A DNA stretch of 21,041 nucleotides from CAYQMF01 sp964418595 (lineage in GTDB: Bacteria; Planctomycetota; UBA1135; UBA2386). A program made the translations under genes and the position numbers. The DNA lies in contig CAYQMF010000122.1 of the NCBI GenBank assembly GCA_964418595.1, positions 1 through 21,041 of the forward strand, given 5' to 3'. The notes beneath the pieces are model-generated. The model saw only the letters and a program-made list of their open reading frames with translations. It did not search any database and had not been told where the DNA came from. Shown here one piece after another: positions 1 through 7,718 of the stretch. How positions within the stretch are numbered: the stretch's first letter is position 1; every line of letters begins with the position of its first letter.

Positions 1-2
1 TG

Positions 3-152
3 CGTGCCGCCCAGTCGCGGCTCGGCGCCCGCGACCTCACGAGCGCCGAGGCTGCGCTCGCGCGGGCCGAGGAGTTCGCCGCCAAGGATGGAGGCGCCGA
101 CCTCGCCGCGCGCGAGGCGGCGCTGCGGCGCGAACTGCCGAAGGCGCGGTAG
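3..152 (+). CDS. C-terminal fragment of an unidentified Ala/Arg-rich protein
   Basis: The frame entering from the left edge stays open for 49 codons and ends at a TAG at 150-152. The visible residues are rich in Ala, Arg, Glu and Leu, for example LTSAEAALARAEEFAAKDG. This looks like a helical, possibly TPR or coiled-coil, C-terminus. The frame ends two bases before the convergent stop of the gspJ-like gene, and the two stops form the palindrome TAGGCCTA. That tight convergent packing is the main reason to think the fragment is coding. No family can be assigned from this tail, and its start lies outside the window. Confidence 0.55.
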   Translation, partial: RAAQSRLGARDLTSAEAALARAEEFAAKDGGADLAAREAALRRELPKAR

Positions 153-154
153 GC

Positions 155-754
155 CTACGGCTTCGCGTTCTGCTCGGCGAGTCGCAGCGAGACGGCGGTG
201 CAGCCGTTGACGGCCGTCGTGTCGCCGAGGACGTGCTCGACGCGAAGATGCACACCGATGGTGGCGCCGTTGCGCGCGCTGGTCACCGCCGTCAGCGCGA
301 GCAGCTTCGTGCCCTGGATGATCGCGGTGGCGCTGTAGCACTTGTCCAGGAGTCGACCGCGGAGATCGTACTGCGGCGTCGCCGCACCCAGTTGCGCCGC
401 GGCCAGCCGGGTGCCGATGTCGACCTTGTTGGCGGCCACGATGCGCTGCAGTTCGTACCCGCCGGCCGGCGTGGCGTACCCGACGACGCTGCCGTCGATG
501 CGCGTGATCGTCAACTGGCGGACACCGAACTCCAACGCATCCGCCTCCACGATGTCGCGCCGGAACAGCTTCAGCGCCCGCTCGACGTCCACCTTGGTCT
601 CGATGTTCTCCACTGCGCGCGCGTTCGACTCGGCGAACATCCCGAGCGTCGCGATCGCGGAGGTCGCGAGCATCGCCGTGATGGTCATGGCGAGCAGCAG
701 CTCGACGAGGGTGAAGCCGCCGGCCCTGCTCGTCATGGCGGCGCGCTGCCTCAC
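155..754 (-). CDS. gspJ: GspJ-like minor pseudopilin (prepilin-type N-terminal methylation protein)
   Basis: This 199-residue protein carries a class III prepilin signal. A short basic leader ends in Gly13, followed by FTLVELLLAMTITAMLATSAI, with Glu at position +5 of the mature protein. The segment around residues 14-36 is the hydrophobic helix that anchors the subunit before assembly. The globular part (about 50-199) has two Cys, at about 140 and 184, that could pair. Length and the last position after gspI fit GspJ/PulJ, a tip pseudopilin. The start taken is GTG at 754, which overlaps the gspI stop as GTGA. An ATG at 736 is an alternative giving a 7-residue leader. The pseudopilin class is well supported. 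The J assignment rests on gene order and size. Confidence 0.85.
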   Translation of the reverse strand: MRQRAAMTSRAGGFTLVELLLAMTITAMLATSAIATLGMFAESNARAVENIETKVDVERALKLFRRDIVEADALEFGVRQLTITRIDGSVVGYATPAGGYELQRIVAANKVDIGTRLAAAQLGAATPQYDLRGRLLDKCYSATAIIQGTKLLALTAVTSARNGATIGVHLRVEHVLGDTTAVNGCTAVSLRLAEQNAKP

Positions 755-1221
755 GGTGTCCTCGCCAGCAACAGGACTTCACTGGCCACGGTCGTCTTGC
801 GGTACGCCACGTCGATGCGGATGCGCATGAGGGTCGTCGAACCGTCGGCGACGGTGACGGCGGGATTCGCGAGCGAGACCGAGTCCACCGTCCACGCGCG
901 CGTCCAGTCGGTCGAGAACGTGTTGCCGGCGAGGTCCTTCACGACGGTCTCGGTCGTGCCGTCCAGGTCGTCGACATCGTCGACCGCGGTCTCGCCGGCT
1001 TCGGCGCCGAACACGGGGTTGGTGGCGTCGATGCGCGGCAGCGACCGCAGCCAGGCCACCGCATCCTGGATCAGGTAGCGCGCGCTGGTGGTCTGATCGG
1101 CGACCTCGGCGGTCTGCCGCGCCTGCGCGAGGGCGTAGGCGGCACTGGTGGCGCCGCCGGCCAGGATGACCACGGCCAGCAGTACCTCCAGATAGGTGAA
1201 CCCGTCCTGGCTCGACTTCAC
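751..1221 (-). CDS. gspI: GspI-like minor pseudopilin
   Basis: This 156-residue protein begins VKSSQDG, followed by FTYLEVLLAVVILAGGATSA. That is a prepilin peptidase site (Gly7/Phe8) with Glu at +5 and a hydrophobic N-terminal helix. The remainder is a small mixed domain with an acidic stretch (DDVDDLDG) and a basic strand ending TTVASEVLLLARTP. Size and the order I-J match GspI/PulI/PilV-type minor pseudopilins, which help initiate pseudopilus assembly in the inner membrane. The start is GTG at 1221, which overlaps the TGA of the upstream histidine kinase (GTGA). The stop likewise overlaps the gspJ start, so translation is probably coupled through all three genes. The frame stays open far upstream, but that part is only a shadow of the kinase gene. 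Confidence 0.85.
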   Translation of the reverse strand: MKSSQDGFTYLEVLLAVVILAGGATSAAYALAQARQTAEVADQTTSARYLIQDAVAWLRSLPRIDATNPVFGAEAGETAVDDVDDLDGTTETVVKDLAGNTFSTDWTRAWTVDSVSLANPAVTVADGSTTLMRIRIDVAYRKTTVASEVLLLARTP

Positions 1222-2786
1222 GACGCGCCTTCCCGTGCGGACAGGGGGAAGCTGAGCGTGAAGACGCACCCGTGCGGCTCGGCATCGCGGAGATCGAGCT
1301 TGCCGCCGACGCGATGCACGATCTCGCGCACCATCGCCAGTCCGATGCCGGCTCCCGGTACGTTGCCGGTGAAGTCGCGATCCACCTGATGGAACGCGTT
1401 CAGGGTGGCAGCCTGCTCGGACCGGGGGATGCCCGGACCGTGGTCCTCGACCTCGATCACGATGGCGTCGTCGACGCGACGCGAACTCACCTTCACGAAC
1501 GGCTGGACGTCCAGGCAGAACTTGATCGCGTTGTCGATCAGGTTGACGAGCGCGATCCGCAGACGGGCGGCGGGAAGGGGAACCTCCCCCGCATCCTCCT
1601 GCAGGTCGAGAACGAGCGTGCCGCCGCGGCCGGCCTGCCGGCCTGCGAAGTACGTCTCGAGGTCCTCGCGGAGCGCGCGCGGGTCGCTGGAGCCAGCGCA
1701 CGACCAGCTGCCTTCCATCAACTGCGTGAAGTCGAACAGGCGATCGACGACGGCACCCAGGTCGCTGGTGCGCTGGGTCATCTCCGCGACGAACATCGGC
1801 CGGTCGTTCTCGTCGCTCGTCTCGAGCAGCTCGAGGGCACAGGTCAGCGCCGCGAGCGGCGTGCGCAGCTTGTGCGAGATCAGCGACACGAAGTTCCGCT
1901 TGAGCCGCTCCTCACGGCGCATGCGGGTGAGGTCGCGGATGGTGAGCACGATGCTGGCCAGCGCCTCCTCACCGGTCCGGATCACGCGCGACTCCACCCC
2001 CAGGATCCGCGTTTCCTCCCCTTGCGCGAGGGACAACTCGCGCTCGGAGGATTCGACGCTGAGGTTGTCGATCGTGCAGGTGGGATCGACCAACTGCAGC
2101 GTCGCCAGCACGTCGTCGGCGCCGATCAGATCGCGGGCGAGCCGGTTGCAGAGCCTCGTGTTGCCGTCGGCGTCCAGCACGACGATGCCGTCGGGATGGC
2201 CATCCACCAGCAGGCGGAGCTTGTGACGCTCGACCTCCGCCTCGTGGTGCAGCCGGCTCCTCCCCAGCGCGATGGCGGCCTGGGATGCGACGGTGCTGGC
2301 CAGTTTGACGTCGGCCGTGATGAAGGGCGTCGCTTCCGGCGCCAGGGCCACGATCATCCCGAGCAGGGTGTGGCCGGCCTGGATCGGGCAGACCAGCACG
2401 TTCCATCGCGTCACGGTCGGCGCGAGCAACGGGATGGCGTCGGGTCCGTTGTAGAAGGCCGCGCGGGCGACGACCCGAGCCGCGGCGAGTCCCTCGGCGC
2501 GCAGGTGTGCCCCGGCGCCGCCGTGATCGACGCTCACGACCAGCCTGTCGCCGGCGACCGTGTACAGCGCGCCGACCCCGGTCCGCACCGACTCGAGGCA
2601 ACGGGTGAGCGCGAACTCGCCGATCGTTGCTTCCGAAGCGATCTCTGCGAAGAAGTCGGCCGCCTTGTAGACGGCGTCGAGCGACTCCAGCGCATCCAAC
2701 AGGTGCAGACCCACGCGCTCGTCGACGGTGTCGTCTGGCGCAGAGCCGTTGGGGAACCCGATGGGCACGAACGTGGACTCAGGCAT
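1218..2786 (-). CDS. Soluble sensor histidine kinase (GAF-PAS-HisKA-HATPase)
   Basis: This 522-residue protein has no obvious membrane segment. Residues about 30-178 look like a GAF sensor domain and about 188-290 like a PAS domain (DGIVVLDADGNTRLCN). The phosphoacceptor H-box is at 301-311 (SLISHKLRTPL, His305). The ATP-binding part has an N-box near 415-422 (NLIDNAIKF), a G1 box DHGPGIP at 448-454 and a G2 box GAGIGL at 478-483, so the catalytic core looks intact. The residue after the phosphoacceptor His is Lys, where most HisKA kinases have Glu or Asp. The gene sits between gspF (6-nt gap) and gspI (4-nt overlap) and is therefore part of the secretion operon. No response regulator is adjacent. 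It may act through the receiver encoded at 5993-6367, which is an inference. Confidence 0.9.
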   Translation of the reverse strand: MPESTFVPIGFPNGSAPDDTVDERVGLHLLDALESLDAVYKAADFFAEIASEATIGEFALTRCLESVRTGVGALYTVAGDRLVVSVDHGGAGAHLRAEGLAAARVVARAAFYNGPDAIPLLAPTVTRWNVLVCPIQAGHTLLGMIVALAPEATPFITADVKLASTVASQAAIALGRSRLHHEAEVERHKLRLLVDGHPDGIVVLDADGNTRLCNRLARDLIGADDVLATLQLVDPTCTIDNLSVESSERELSLAQGEETRILGVESRVIRTGEEALASIVLTIRDLTRMRREERLKRNFVSLISHKLRTPLAALTCALELLETSDENDRPMFVAEMTQRTSDLGAVVDRLFDFTQLMEGSWSCAGSSDPRALREDLETYFAGRQAGRGGTLVLDLQEDAGEVPLPAARLRIALVNLIDNAIKFCLDVQPFVKVSSRRVDDAIVIEVEDHGPGIPRSEQAATLNAFHQVDRDFTGNVPGAGIGLAMVREIVHRVGGKLDLRDAEPHGCVFTLSFPLSAREGAS

Positions 2787-2792
2787 GGCACT

Positions 2793-3944
2793 TCACCGGC
2801 GTGACATCTGGAAGATCGGCATCATGATCGACAGCGCGACGAAGCCGACGATCCCCGCCATGGCGACGACCATGATCGGTTCGATCACCGTCAGCAGGTC
2901 GCGGACCCGGCGGTCGAGATTCCGGGTGTGTTGTTCGGCGATCTTCTTCAGGACGCGGTCGAGGGTCGCCGTGGCCTCGCCGGCGCCGACCAGTTGCTGG
3001 AAGTCCGAGTCGAAGAGCGGGCAGCCGCGGAGCGCATCCAGCAGGGAGCCGCCGTTGATCACGTTGTGGCGGGCCCGCTGCCAGACGCAGCGGAACGCGT
3101 GGCTGCCGGCGATCTCCTGCGTGTGTTCGAGCGCGGCGTGCATGGGCACGCCGGCCTGCAGCAACAGCCCGAAGGTGCGCGCGCAGCGGGCGAGCACGGA
3201 GGTCTTGTAGAGGCCGGACAGGCCGGGCGCGCGGAGGCAGAAGGCGTCGACGAGCAGGGCGCCGCGCGGCGTGCGCAGGAAGAGGACGAGGCCGGTGATC
3301 GCGAGGCCCAGGCCCGCGGCGAGGAGGTGACCGTACTGACGGACGACGGCGCCGATGGCCAGCAGCGCGACGGTCGGCTTCGGCAGGGTCTTCCCAACCA
3401 GCAACGACTCGAACTTCGGCACGATCGTCGTGAGGAGGAAGACGACCACGCCGATGGTCAGCGTGAACATGATCGCCGGATAGATCATCGCGGAGCGCAG
3501 CTTCGAGCGCGTCTGCGCCTCGATCTCCATGGCCTCGACGGTGCGCAGCAGCATCTCGCCGAGCTGGCCGGTCGCTTCGCCAGCCCGCACCATCTGCGTG
3601 AGCAGCGGCGGGAACGCGCGCGGCATCGCGGCCATCGCTCCCGACAGCGGCTGGCCCGCAGCGACTCCGGTCTCGAGCGCGGTGAGCACGGTTCGCACGC
3701 GCGGATCCGTCTGGTCCTGGAGCATGCCCTGCAGGGCGGCCGAGATCTGGATGCCGCTGTCGACCAGGGTCGCCAGCCGCTCGACCATGGCCTGCCGTTC
3801 GCGACTCGTCAGCCGAACGCGCGAGGTCGACCGACCGCGCGTCGCGGCCGGCGTTCCGGTGGGCAGGGACACGGCGGCGGCGGGGGCACCCTTGGCGGGC
3901 GTCGGGCGGACCGTGGTCACGGTGATCGGCTCGAGCGTCTTCAT
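2793..3944 (-). CDS. gspF: GspF/PilC inner-membrane platform protein
   Basis: This 383-residue protein has two T2SSF domains in tandem, at about 47-170 and 248-372. Each carries the repeated motif family (MVRAGEATGQLGEML at 118 and LVGAGEATATLDRVL at 318). Membrane segments are visible near 152-175, 206-223 and 350-375. The first 45 residues are Thr/Pro/Ala-rich and probably disordered. GspF/PilC sits in the inner membrane, contacts the assembly ATPase and couples ATP hydrolysis to insertion of pilin subunits. The ATG at 3944 overlaps the gspE stop as ATGA. Order gspE-gspF is the usual one. The protein is slightly short for the family (about 400) but complete, with no missing domain. Confidence 0.95.
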   Translation of the reverse strand: MKTLEPITVTTVRPTPAKGAPAAAVSLPTGTPAATRGRSTSRVRLTSRERQAMVERLATLVDSGIQISAALQGMLQDQTDPRVRTVLTALETGVAAGQPLSGAMAAMPRAFPPLLTQMVRAGEATGQLGEMLLRTVEAMEIEAQTRSKLRSAMIYPAIMFTLTIGVVVFLLTTIVPKFESLLVGKTLPKPTVALLAIGAVVRQYGHLLAAGLGLAITGLVLFLRTPRGALLVDAFCLRAPGLSGLYKTSVLARCARTFGLLLQAGVPMHAALEHTQEIAGSHAFRCVWQRARHNVINGGSLLDALRGCPLFDSDFQQLVGAGEATATLDRVLKKIAEQHTRNLDRRVRDLLTVIEPIMVVAMAGIVGFVALSIMMPIFQMSRR

Positions 3945-5644
3945 ACGGACACCACCCTCATCACCTCGTCGAGCGAGGTGATGCCCTCGCTCGCCTTGCG
4001 CAGCCCGTCCTGCAGGAGCGGCATCAGGCCTTCCGCGATGGCGGCTTTTTGCAGGTCACCGAGCGACGGGTTGCGGCTCGCCAGGTCGGCGAAGGTGTCG
4101 GTGACCACCAGCAGTTCGTAGATCCCGATCCGGCCGCGGTACCCGGCGCCCTTGCACGCGTCGCAACCGCCCGGCGCGTAGTACTGCCCCGGCGGCAGGT
4201 TCGGGATGCGCCGGCGCACGTTGGCAGCGACCTTGGTGGGCTTGCGGCACGTCGGGCAGAGGCAGCGCACGAGCCGCTGCGAGACGACGCCGCGCAGGGA
4301 CGCCCCGATCAGGTACGGCTCGATCCCCATGTTGATGAGCCGCGTCACCGCGCTCACCGCGTCGTTGGTGTGCAGCGTCGCCAGCACGAGGTGACCGGTG
4401 AGCGACGCCTGCACCGCGATGGTCGCCGTCTCGGCGTCGCGGATCTCGCCGACCATCAGCACGTCGGGATCCTGGCGGAGCAGCGAGCGCAGCGCGTCCG
4501 CGAAGCCGAGGCCGCCCTTCTGGTTGGCCTGCACCTGGTTGACGCCGCGGATGTTGTATTCCACCGGGTTCTCGACGGTGCAGATGTTCTTGCCGGGCTC
4601 GTTGATCTGCTCGAGCGCCGCATAGAGCGTCGTCGTCTTGCCGCTGCCGGTCGGGCCGGCGACGAGCAGGATGCCGTCCGGGCGGCTGATCAGCTCGTTC
4701 AGCTGCTGCAGGCGCTGGTGGCCGATGCCGAGGTTGCCGAGCGTGATGCGCATCGAGCCACGGTCCATGACGCGCAGCACGACCTTCTCGCCGTGCACGG
4801 TCGTCAAGGTCGAGAGCCGTACGTCGACGGCGCGCGTCTCCAGGCGGACGCGGAACCTGCCGTCCTGCGGCTTGCGCCGCTCGCTGATGTCGAGGTCGGC
4901 CATGACCTTCAGGCGCGACACGATCGCGGCGTGCATCCCCGGGGGCGGGCGCATCACTTCCTGCAGCTCGCCGTCGATGCGTTGCCGGACCCGCAGGATG
5001 TGGTCGTCGGGCTCGATGTGGATGTCGCTCGCGCGGTCGGCGATGGCGCGGAACAGGATGAAGTTGACCAGCCGCACCACCGGCGACAGGTCGGCGAGTT
5101 CCTGCAGGTTGAGGGTGTCATCGCCCTTCTCCTCGATCACCTGGACGTCGCCTTCCGCGACATCGCCCACGAAGTCGTCGATCTCGAACGAGCTGTCGCC
5201 GTCCTCCGAGAGGTCCGCGACGAGCGCGTGGATGCACTCGGAATCGGTGACCACGAGCTGCACGTCGCAGCCGGCGATGTGCTCGGCCTCGTCGACGACC
5301 CACTGGTTGGTGGGATCGTCCACCGCGACGGTGAGCGTGCCGTCGATCTTGAACATCGGCACCAGGCGATGCCGGACGACGAAGTCGCGGGGCAGCGCGG
5401 TCAGCACCTCGCGGTCGACGAGGCGTCGCGTGACGCGCAGGTAGGGGAGGCGGTACTGGATCGCGAGCGCCTGGCGCAGGTGGGCGTCCTTGACGAGGTT
5501 GAGGCGCACCAGCGCATCCCCCATGCGCTCGCCGGGCAGGCGCTCCTCCGGAGAGCTGGCGCGGCGCAGGTCGGCGCGGGTCACCCAGCCGTTGGCCAGC
5601 AGGATGTCGCCGATCTTGCCGGTCATGCTCGAGATGGCGAGCAC
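3941..5644 (-). CDS. gspE: GspE/PilB-type secretion or pilus assembly ATPase
   Basis: This 567-residue hexameric ATPase would power pseudopilus or pilus extension at the inner membrane. An N-terminal MshEN/T2SSE_N region (about 8-145) contains two repeat-like helical motifs, followed by an acidic linker (about 145-180). The catalytic domain has Walker A GPTGSGKT at 330-337, an Asp-box region RASDIHIEP at 204-212, Walker B LMVGEIRD at 396-403 and a His box around TGHLVLATLHTND (416-428). A tetracysteine zinc motif (C463-x2-C466 and C494-x2-C497) marks it as an assembly rather than a PilT retraction ATPase. The GTG start at 5644 is preceded by AGAGGGAGG, six bases away, which favours it over the ATG at 5626. 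The upstream STAS gene ends one base before the GTG. Confidence 0.95.
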   Translation of the reverse strand: MLAISSMTGKIGDILLANGWVTRADLRRASSPEERLPGERMGDALVRLNLVKDAHLRQALAIQYRLPYLRVTRRLVDREVLTALPRDFVVRHRLVPMFKIDGTLTVAVDDPTNQWVVDEAEHIAGCDVQLVVTDSECIHALVADLSEDGDSSFEIDDFVGDVAEGDVQVIEEKGDDTLNLQELADLSPVVRLVNFILFRAIADRASDIHIEPDDHILRVRQRIDGELQEVMRPPPGMHAAIVSRLKVMADLDISERRKPQDGRFRVRLETRAVDVRLSTLTTVHGEKVVLRVMDRGSMRITLGNLGIGHQRLQQLNELISRPDGILLVAGPTGSGKTTTLYAALEQINEPGKNICTVENPVEYNIRGVNQVQANQKGGLGFADALRSLLRQDPDVLMVGEIRDAETATIAVQASLTGHLVLATLHTNDAVSAVTRLINMGIEPYLIGASLRGVVSQRLVRCLCPTCRKPTKVAANVRRRIPNLPPGQYYAPGGCDACKGAGYRGRIGIYELLVVTDTFADLASRNPSLGDLQKAAIAEGLMPLLQDGLRKASEGITSLDEVMRVVSV

Positions 5645-5645
5645 G

Positions 5646-5990
5646 TCAGGCCTCCCTCTGTAGGCCGACGACCGCCTGCTCCGTGGAGTCGAAGATCGCG
5701 AACCGCCGGTCGAGGCGGGTGGCCTTGAGGATGTCGGCGAGGAGCGGCGATGGCCCGACCAGCGCGAGGCGCGCGCCGGCTTCGCTCAGGGTGTGCGCGG
5801 CGCACACCAGGGCCTCGAGCCCCGCCGAGTTCGCCTGCTTGGCCCGCTGCAGGCTCAGGAGGAACCGCCGCTTGCCATCGGCGAGGGCCGTGGCCGCGGC
5901 GGCGTTCAGCTCGCCGCCGAGGTGGGAATCGATCGCCCCGTCGACCAGCAACGTGACGAGCCCTCCGTCCACGGCGGTCGCGAGCGGCAT
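5646..5990 (-). CDS. STAS-domain protein (anti-sigma factor antagonist-like)
   Basis: This 114-residue single-domain protein has a STAS fold pattern. The first strands read VTLLVDGAIDSHLGGEL, a central strand is RRFLLSLQRA, and a helix cap ANSAGLEALVCAA follows. In SpoIIAA/RsbV-type proteins this cap reads DS[ST]G and its first Ser is phosphorylated by a partner kinase. Here it is N54-S55-A56-G57, so the Ser is kept while the preceding Asp is Asn. No RsbW/SpoIIAB-type kinase or sigma factor is nearby. The gene lies two bases after the receiver gene and one base before gspE. A role as a phospho-switched binding partner within the secretion operon is an inference. The fold assignment is fairly secure; the function is not. 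Confidence 0.8.
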   Translation of the reverse strand: MPLATAVDGGLVTLLVDGAIDSHLGGELNAAAATALADGKRRFLLSLQRAKQANSAGLEALVCAAHTLSEAGARLALVGPSPLLADILKATRLDRRFAIFDSTEQAVVGLQREA

Positions 5991-5992
5991 GG

Positions 5993-6367
5993 TCAGGTCG
6001 CTCCGAGCAGGTCGCCGATGGCCTGCACGACGTCGCGCGGGCTGAACGGCTTGGTGAGGAAGCGATGGCGGCCGATGTCGGCCTGCACCGCCGCGGGCAC
6101 CTCGAGGTTCTGCGCGGTGAGGAAGAGCAGCGGCACGTCGCGCGTGGCGTCGGCGGCGTGCAGGTTCTTCGCCGCGGTGTAGCCGTCCATCCGCGGCATG
6201 CCGACGTCCATGATCACGAGGTCGGCGCTGTTCGTCTTGAAGTGGTCGAGCGCCTCGACGCCGTCGGTGGCCTCGCTGACCGCGTAGCCCGCAGAGCGGA
6301 GCTTCAGGGACAGTGCGAAGCGGATTCCGGGGTCGTCGTCGACGACCAGGATGTGTTGCTTGGACAT
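5993..6367 (-). CDS. Single-domain response regulator (CheY-like receiver)
   Basis: This 124-residue protein is a receiver domain only. The acidic pocket is D10-D11-D12 (LVVDDDPG), the phosphoacceptor is D54 (VIMDVGMPRMDG), the switch Thr is T84 (LFLTAQN) and the conserved Lys is K106 (FLTKPF). All catalytic residues are present, so it should accept phosphate. There is no DNA-binding or enzymatic output domain, so it must act by binding another protein. It follows the membrane histidine kinase gene by four bases and is preceded by GGAGTG, a plausible ribosome site. The kinase is its likely phosphodonor. Candidate targets are the STAS protein and GspE encoded just downstream. Confidence 0.93.
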   Translation of the reverse strand: MSKQHILVVDDDPGIRFALSLKLRSAGYAVSEATDGVEALDHFKTNSADLVIMDVGMPRMDGYTAAKNLHAADATRDVPLLFLTAQNLEVPAAVQADIGRHRFLTKPFSPRDVVQAIGDLLGAT

Positions 6368-6371
6368 GGGT

Positions 6372-7718
6372 TCACTCCGATGCGGCGTCGACCGCGACCA
6401 ACGCCGAGCCGGCCTCGTCGTCGAGTTCGGTCGAGGCGGCAGGCAGGAAGACCTTGAACTCGGTGCCGACGCCTGGCTCCGAGGTCATCTCGATCCGGCC
6501 GCGGTGCCGCTCGACGATGTAGCGGGCCATGGGCAGACCGAGGCCGGTCCCCTGGACCGTCGACTGTTCCGCGCTCTTGGCGCGGTAGAACTTCTCGAAC
6601 ACGCGCGGCTGGTCCTCGGGCGCGATCCCGATGCCCGTGTCGCGGACGCTGGTGACGAGTTCGGCGCCCTCGAGGCGCGCGGTCACCGTGACCTCGCCGC
6701 CGGCCTTGGTGTACTTGAGCGCGTTGCCGAGCACGTTGACGATGGCCTGCCGCAGCAGTCGCGCGTCGCCGATCACGTCGGCGAGATAGTCGCTGATCTG
6801 CCACTTGAGCCCGATCGACTTGCGGTCCGCGAGCGGTTGGTGGACCGCGAGCAGGCTGTCGAACAGCTCGCGCAGGTTCACCACCTCGCGCTTGAACTCG
6901 GTGATCCCGGCCTCGATGCGCGCGAGATCGAGCAGCTCGGCGACCATCTTCGAGAGCCGCATGGACTCGTCGTACGAGTTCTTGATGAGCTGGGCGCGCT
7001 CGTCGTCGGTGATGCCCTCGGGCTCGTTGGCGAGTTCCAGCGAGGCCTGGATGGCGGTGAGGGGAGTCTTCAGTTCGTGCGACACACCGTAGATGAACTC
7101 CGACTTGGCGCGCGAGGCGCGCTCCTCGGCGGTCCAGTCCTCGAGCACCACGACTTCGGCGCGCTCCGACCCGGCCAGCGGCGCGGCCGCGACGGCGCGA
7201 ATCAGGTAGACGTGACGGCGGTCGCCGGCCTGCCACTCGACCCGGCACGTCTTGACGGCGCGCGCCAGGTCGGCGGCGACGACGGCGCGGATGCCCTCCA
7301 CGATCTCGAAGCGCGCGTCGGCCTGACCGAGGGTCGGATGCGGCGTGTCGCCGATCTGCATGACCTGCCGCGCGATCGTGTTGGCGAACAGGATGCGCTC
7401 CGTCTGGTCGAAGACGACGAGGCCGTCCTGCAGGTGGGTGAGCACCATCTCGGTCATCGCCAGCCGTTCTTCCGCCGCGATCGTGCGCAGGTGGAGATGC
7501 TGGCTGCGCAGGACCGCTTCGTGCTCCTGACGCACCGCGTCGACCAACGCCGCCCAGGGGTCTGCGCCCGGCTCGTGGACTTCGACGCCCTCCTTGCCGA
7601 GGGCAGACCAGAGCGGGTCGAGCGGCCGGCGCTTGCGCCGTGGCCAGAGCGCGGCGACGAGGGCGCCGCCGGCGAACCACAGGCAAGGCTGCAACCAGGC
7701 CAGGAGGTCGCCGCTCAC
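6372..7718 (-). CDS. Membrane-anchored PAS sensor histidine kinase
   Basis: This 448-residue protein has one N-terminal membrane segment (about 5-25, ending in the basic stretch PRRKRRP). A coiled-coil-like helix precedes a PAS domain (about 92-195, LQDGLVVFDQTERILFAN). The HisKA H-box is GVSHELKTPL with His214. The N-box is at about 326-336 (AIVNVLGNALKY), the G1 box is DTGIGIAP at 360-367 and the G2 box is GTGLGLPMAR at 390-399. The layout resembles PhoR-type kinases. The start is GTG at 7718, which overlaps the stop of the TPR lipoprotein gene as GTGA. The same frame stays open well upstream, but that part lies inside the TPR gene and has a shadow-like Arg/Pro composition. It is paired with the receiver gene immediately downstream. 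Confidence 0.93.
   Translation of the reverse strand: MSGDLLAWLQPCLWFAGGALVAALWPRRKRRPLDPLWSALGKEGVEVHEPGADPWAALVDAVRQEHEAVLRSQHLHLRTIAAEERLAMTEMVLTHLQDGLVVFDQTERILFANTIARQVMQIGDTPHPTLGQADARFEIVEGIRAVVAADLARAVKTCRVEWQAGDRRHVYLIRAVAAAPLAGSERAEVVVLEDWTAEERASRAKSEFIYGVSHELKTPLTAIQASLELANEPEGITDDERAQLIKNSYDESMRLSKMVAELLDLARIEAGITEFKREVVNLRELFDSLLAVHQPLADRKSIGLKWQISDYLADVIGDARLLRQAIVNVLGNALKYTKAGGEVTVTARLEGAELVTSVRDTGIGIAPEDQPRVFEKFYRAKSAEQSTVQGTGLGLPMARYIVERHRGRIEMTSEPGVGTEFKVFLPAASTELDDEAGSALVAVDAASE

Noticed and set aside
1272..2804. A 510-codon open frame on the plus strand opposite the soluble kinase, and similar long frames opposite gspE, gspF and the membrane kinase
   Set aside because: They are rich in Arg, Gly, Asp, Gln and His with no recognisable motif, as expected from the antisense strand of GC-rich genes. 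The genes on the other strand show clear domain motifs.
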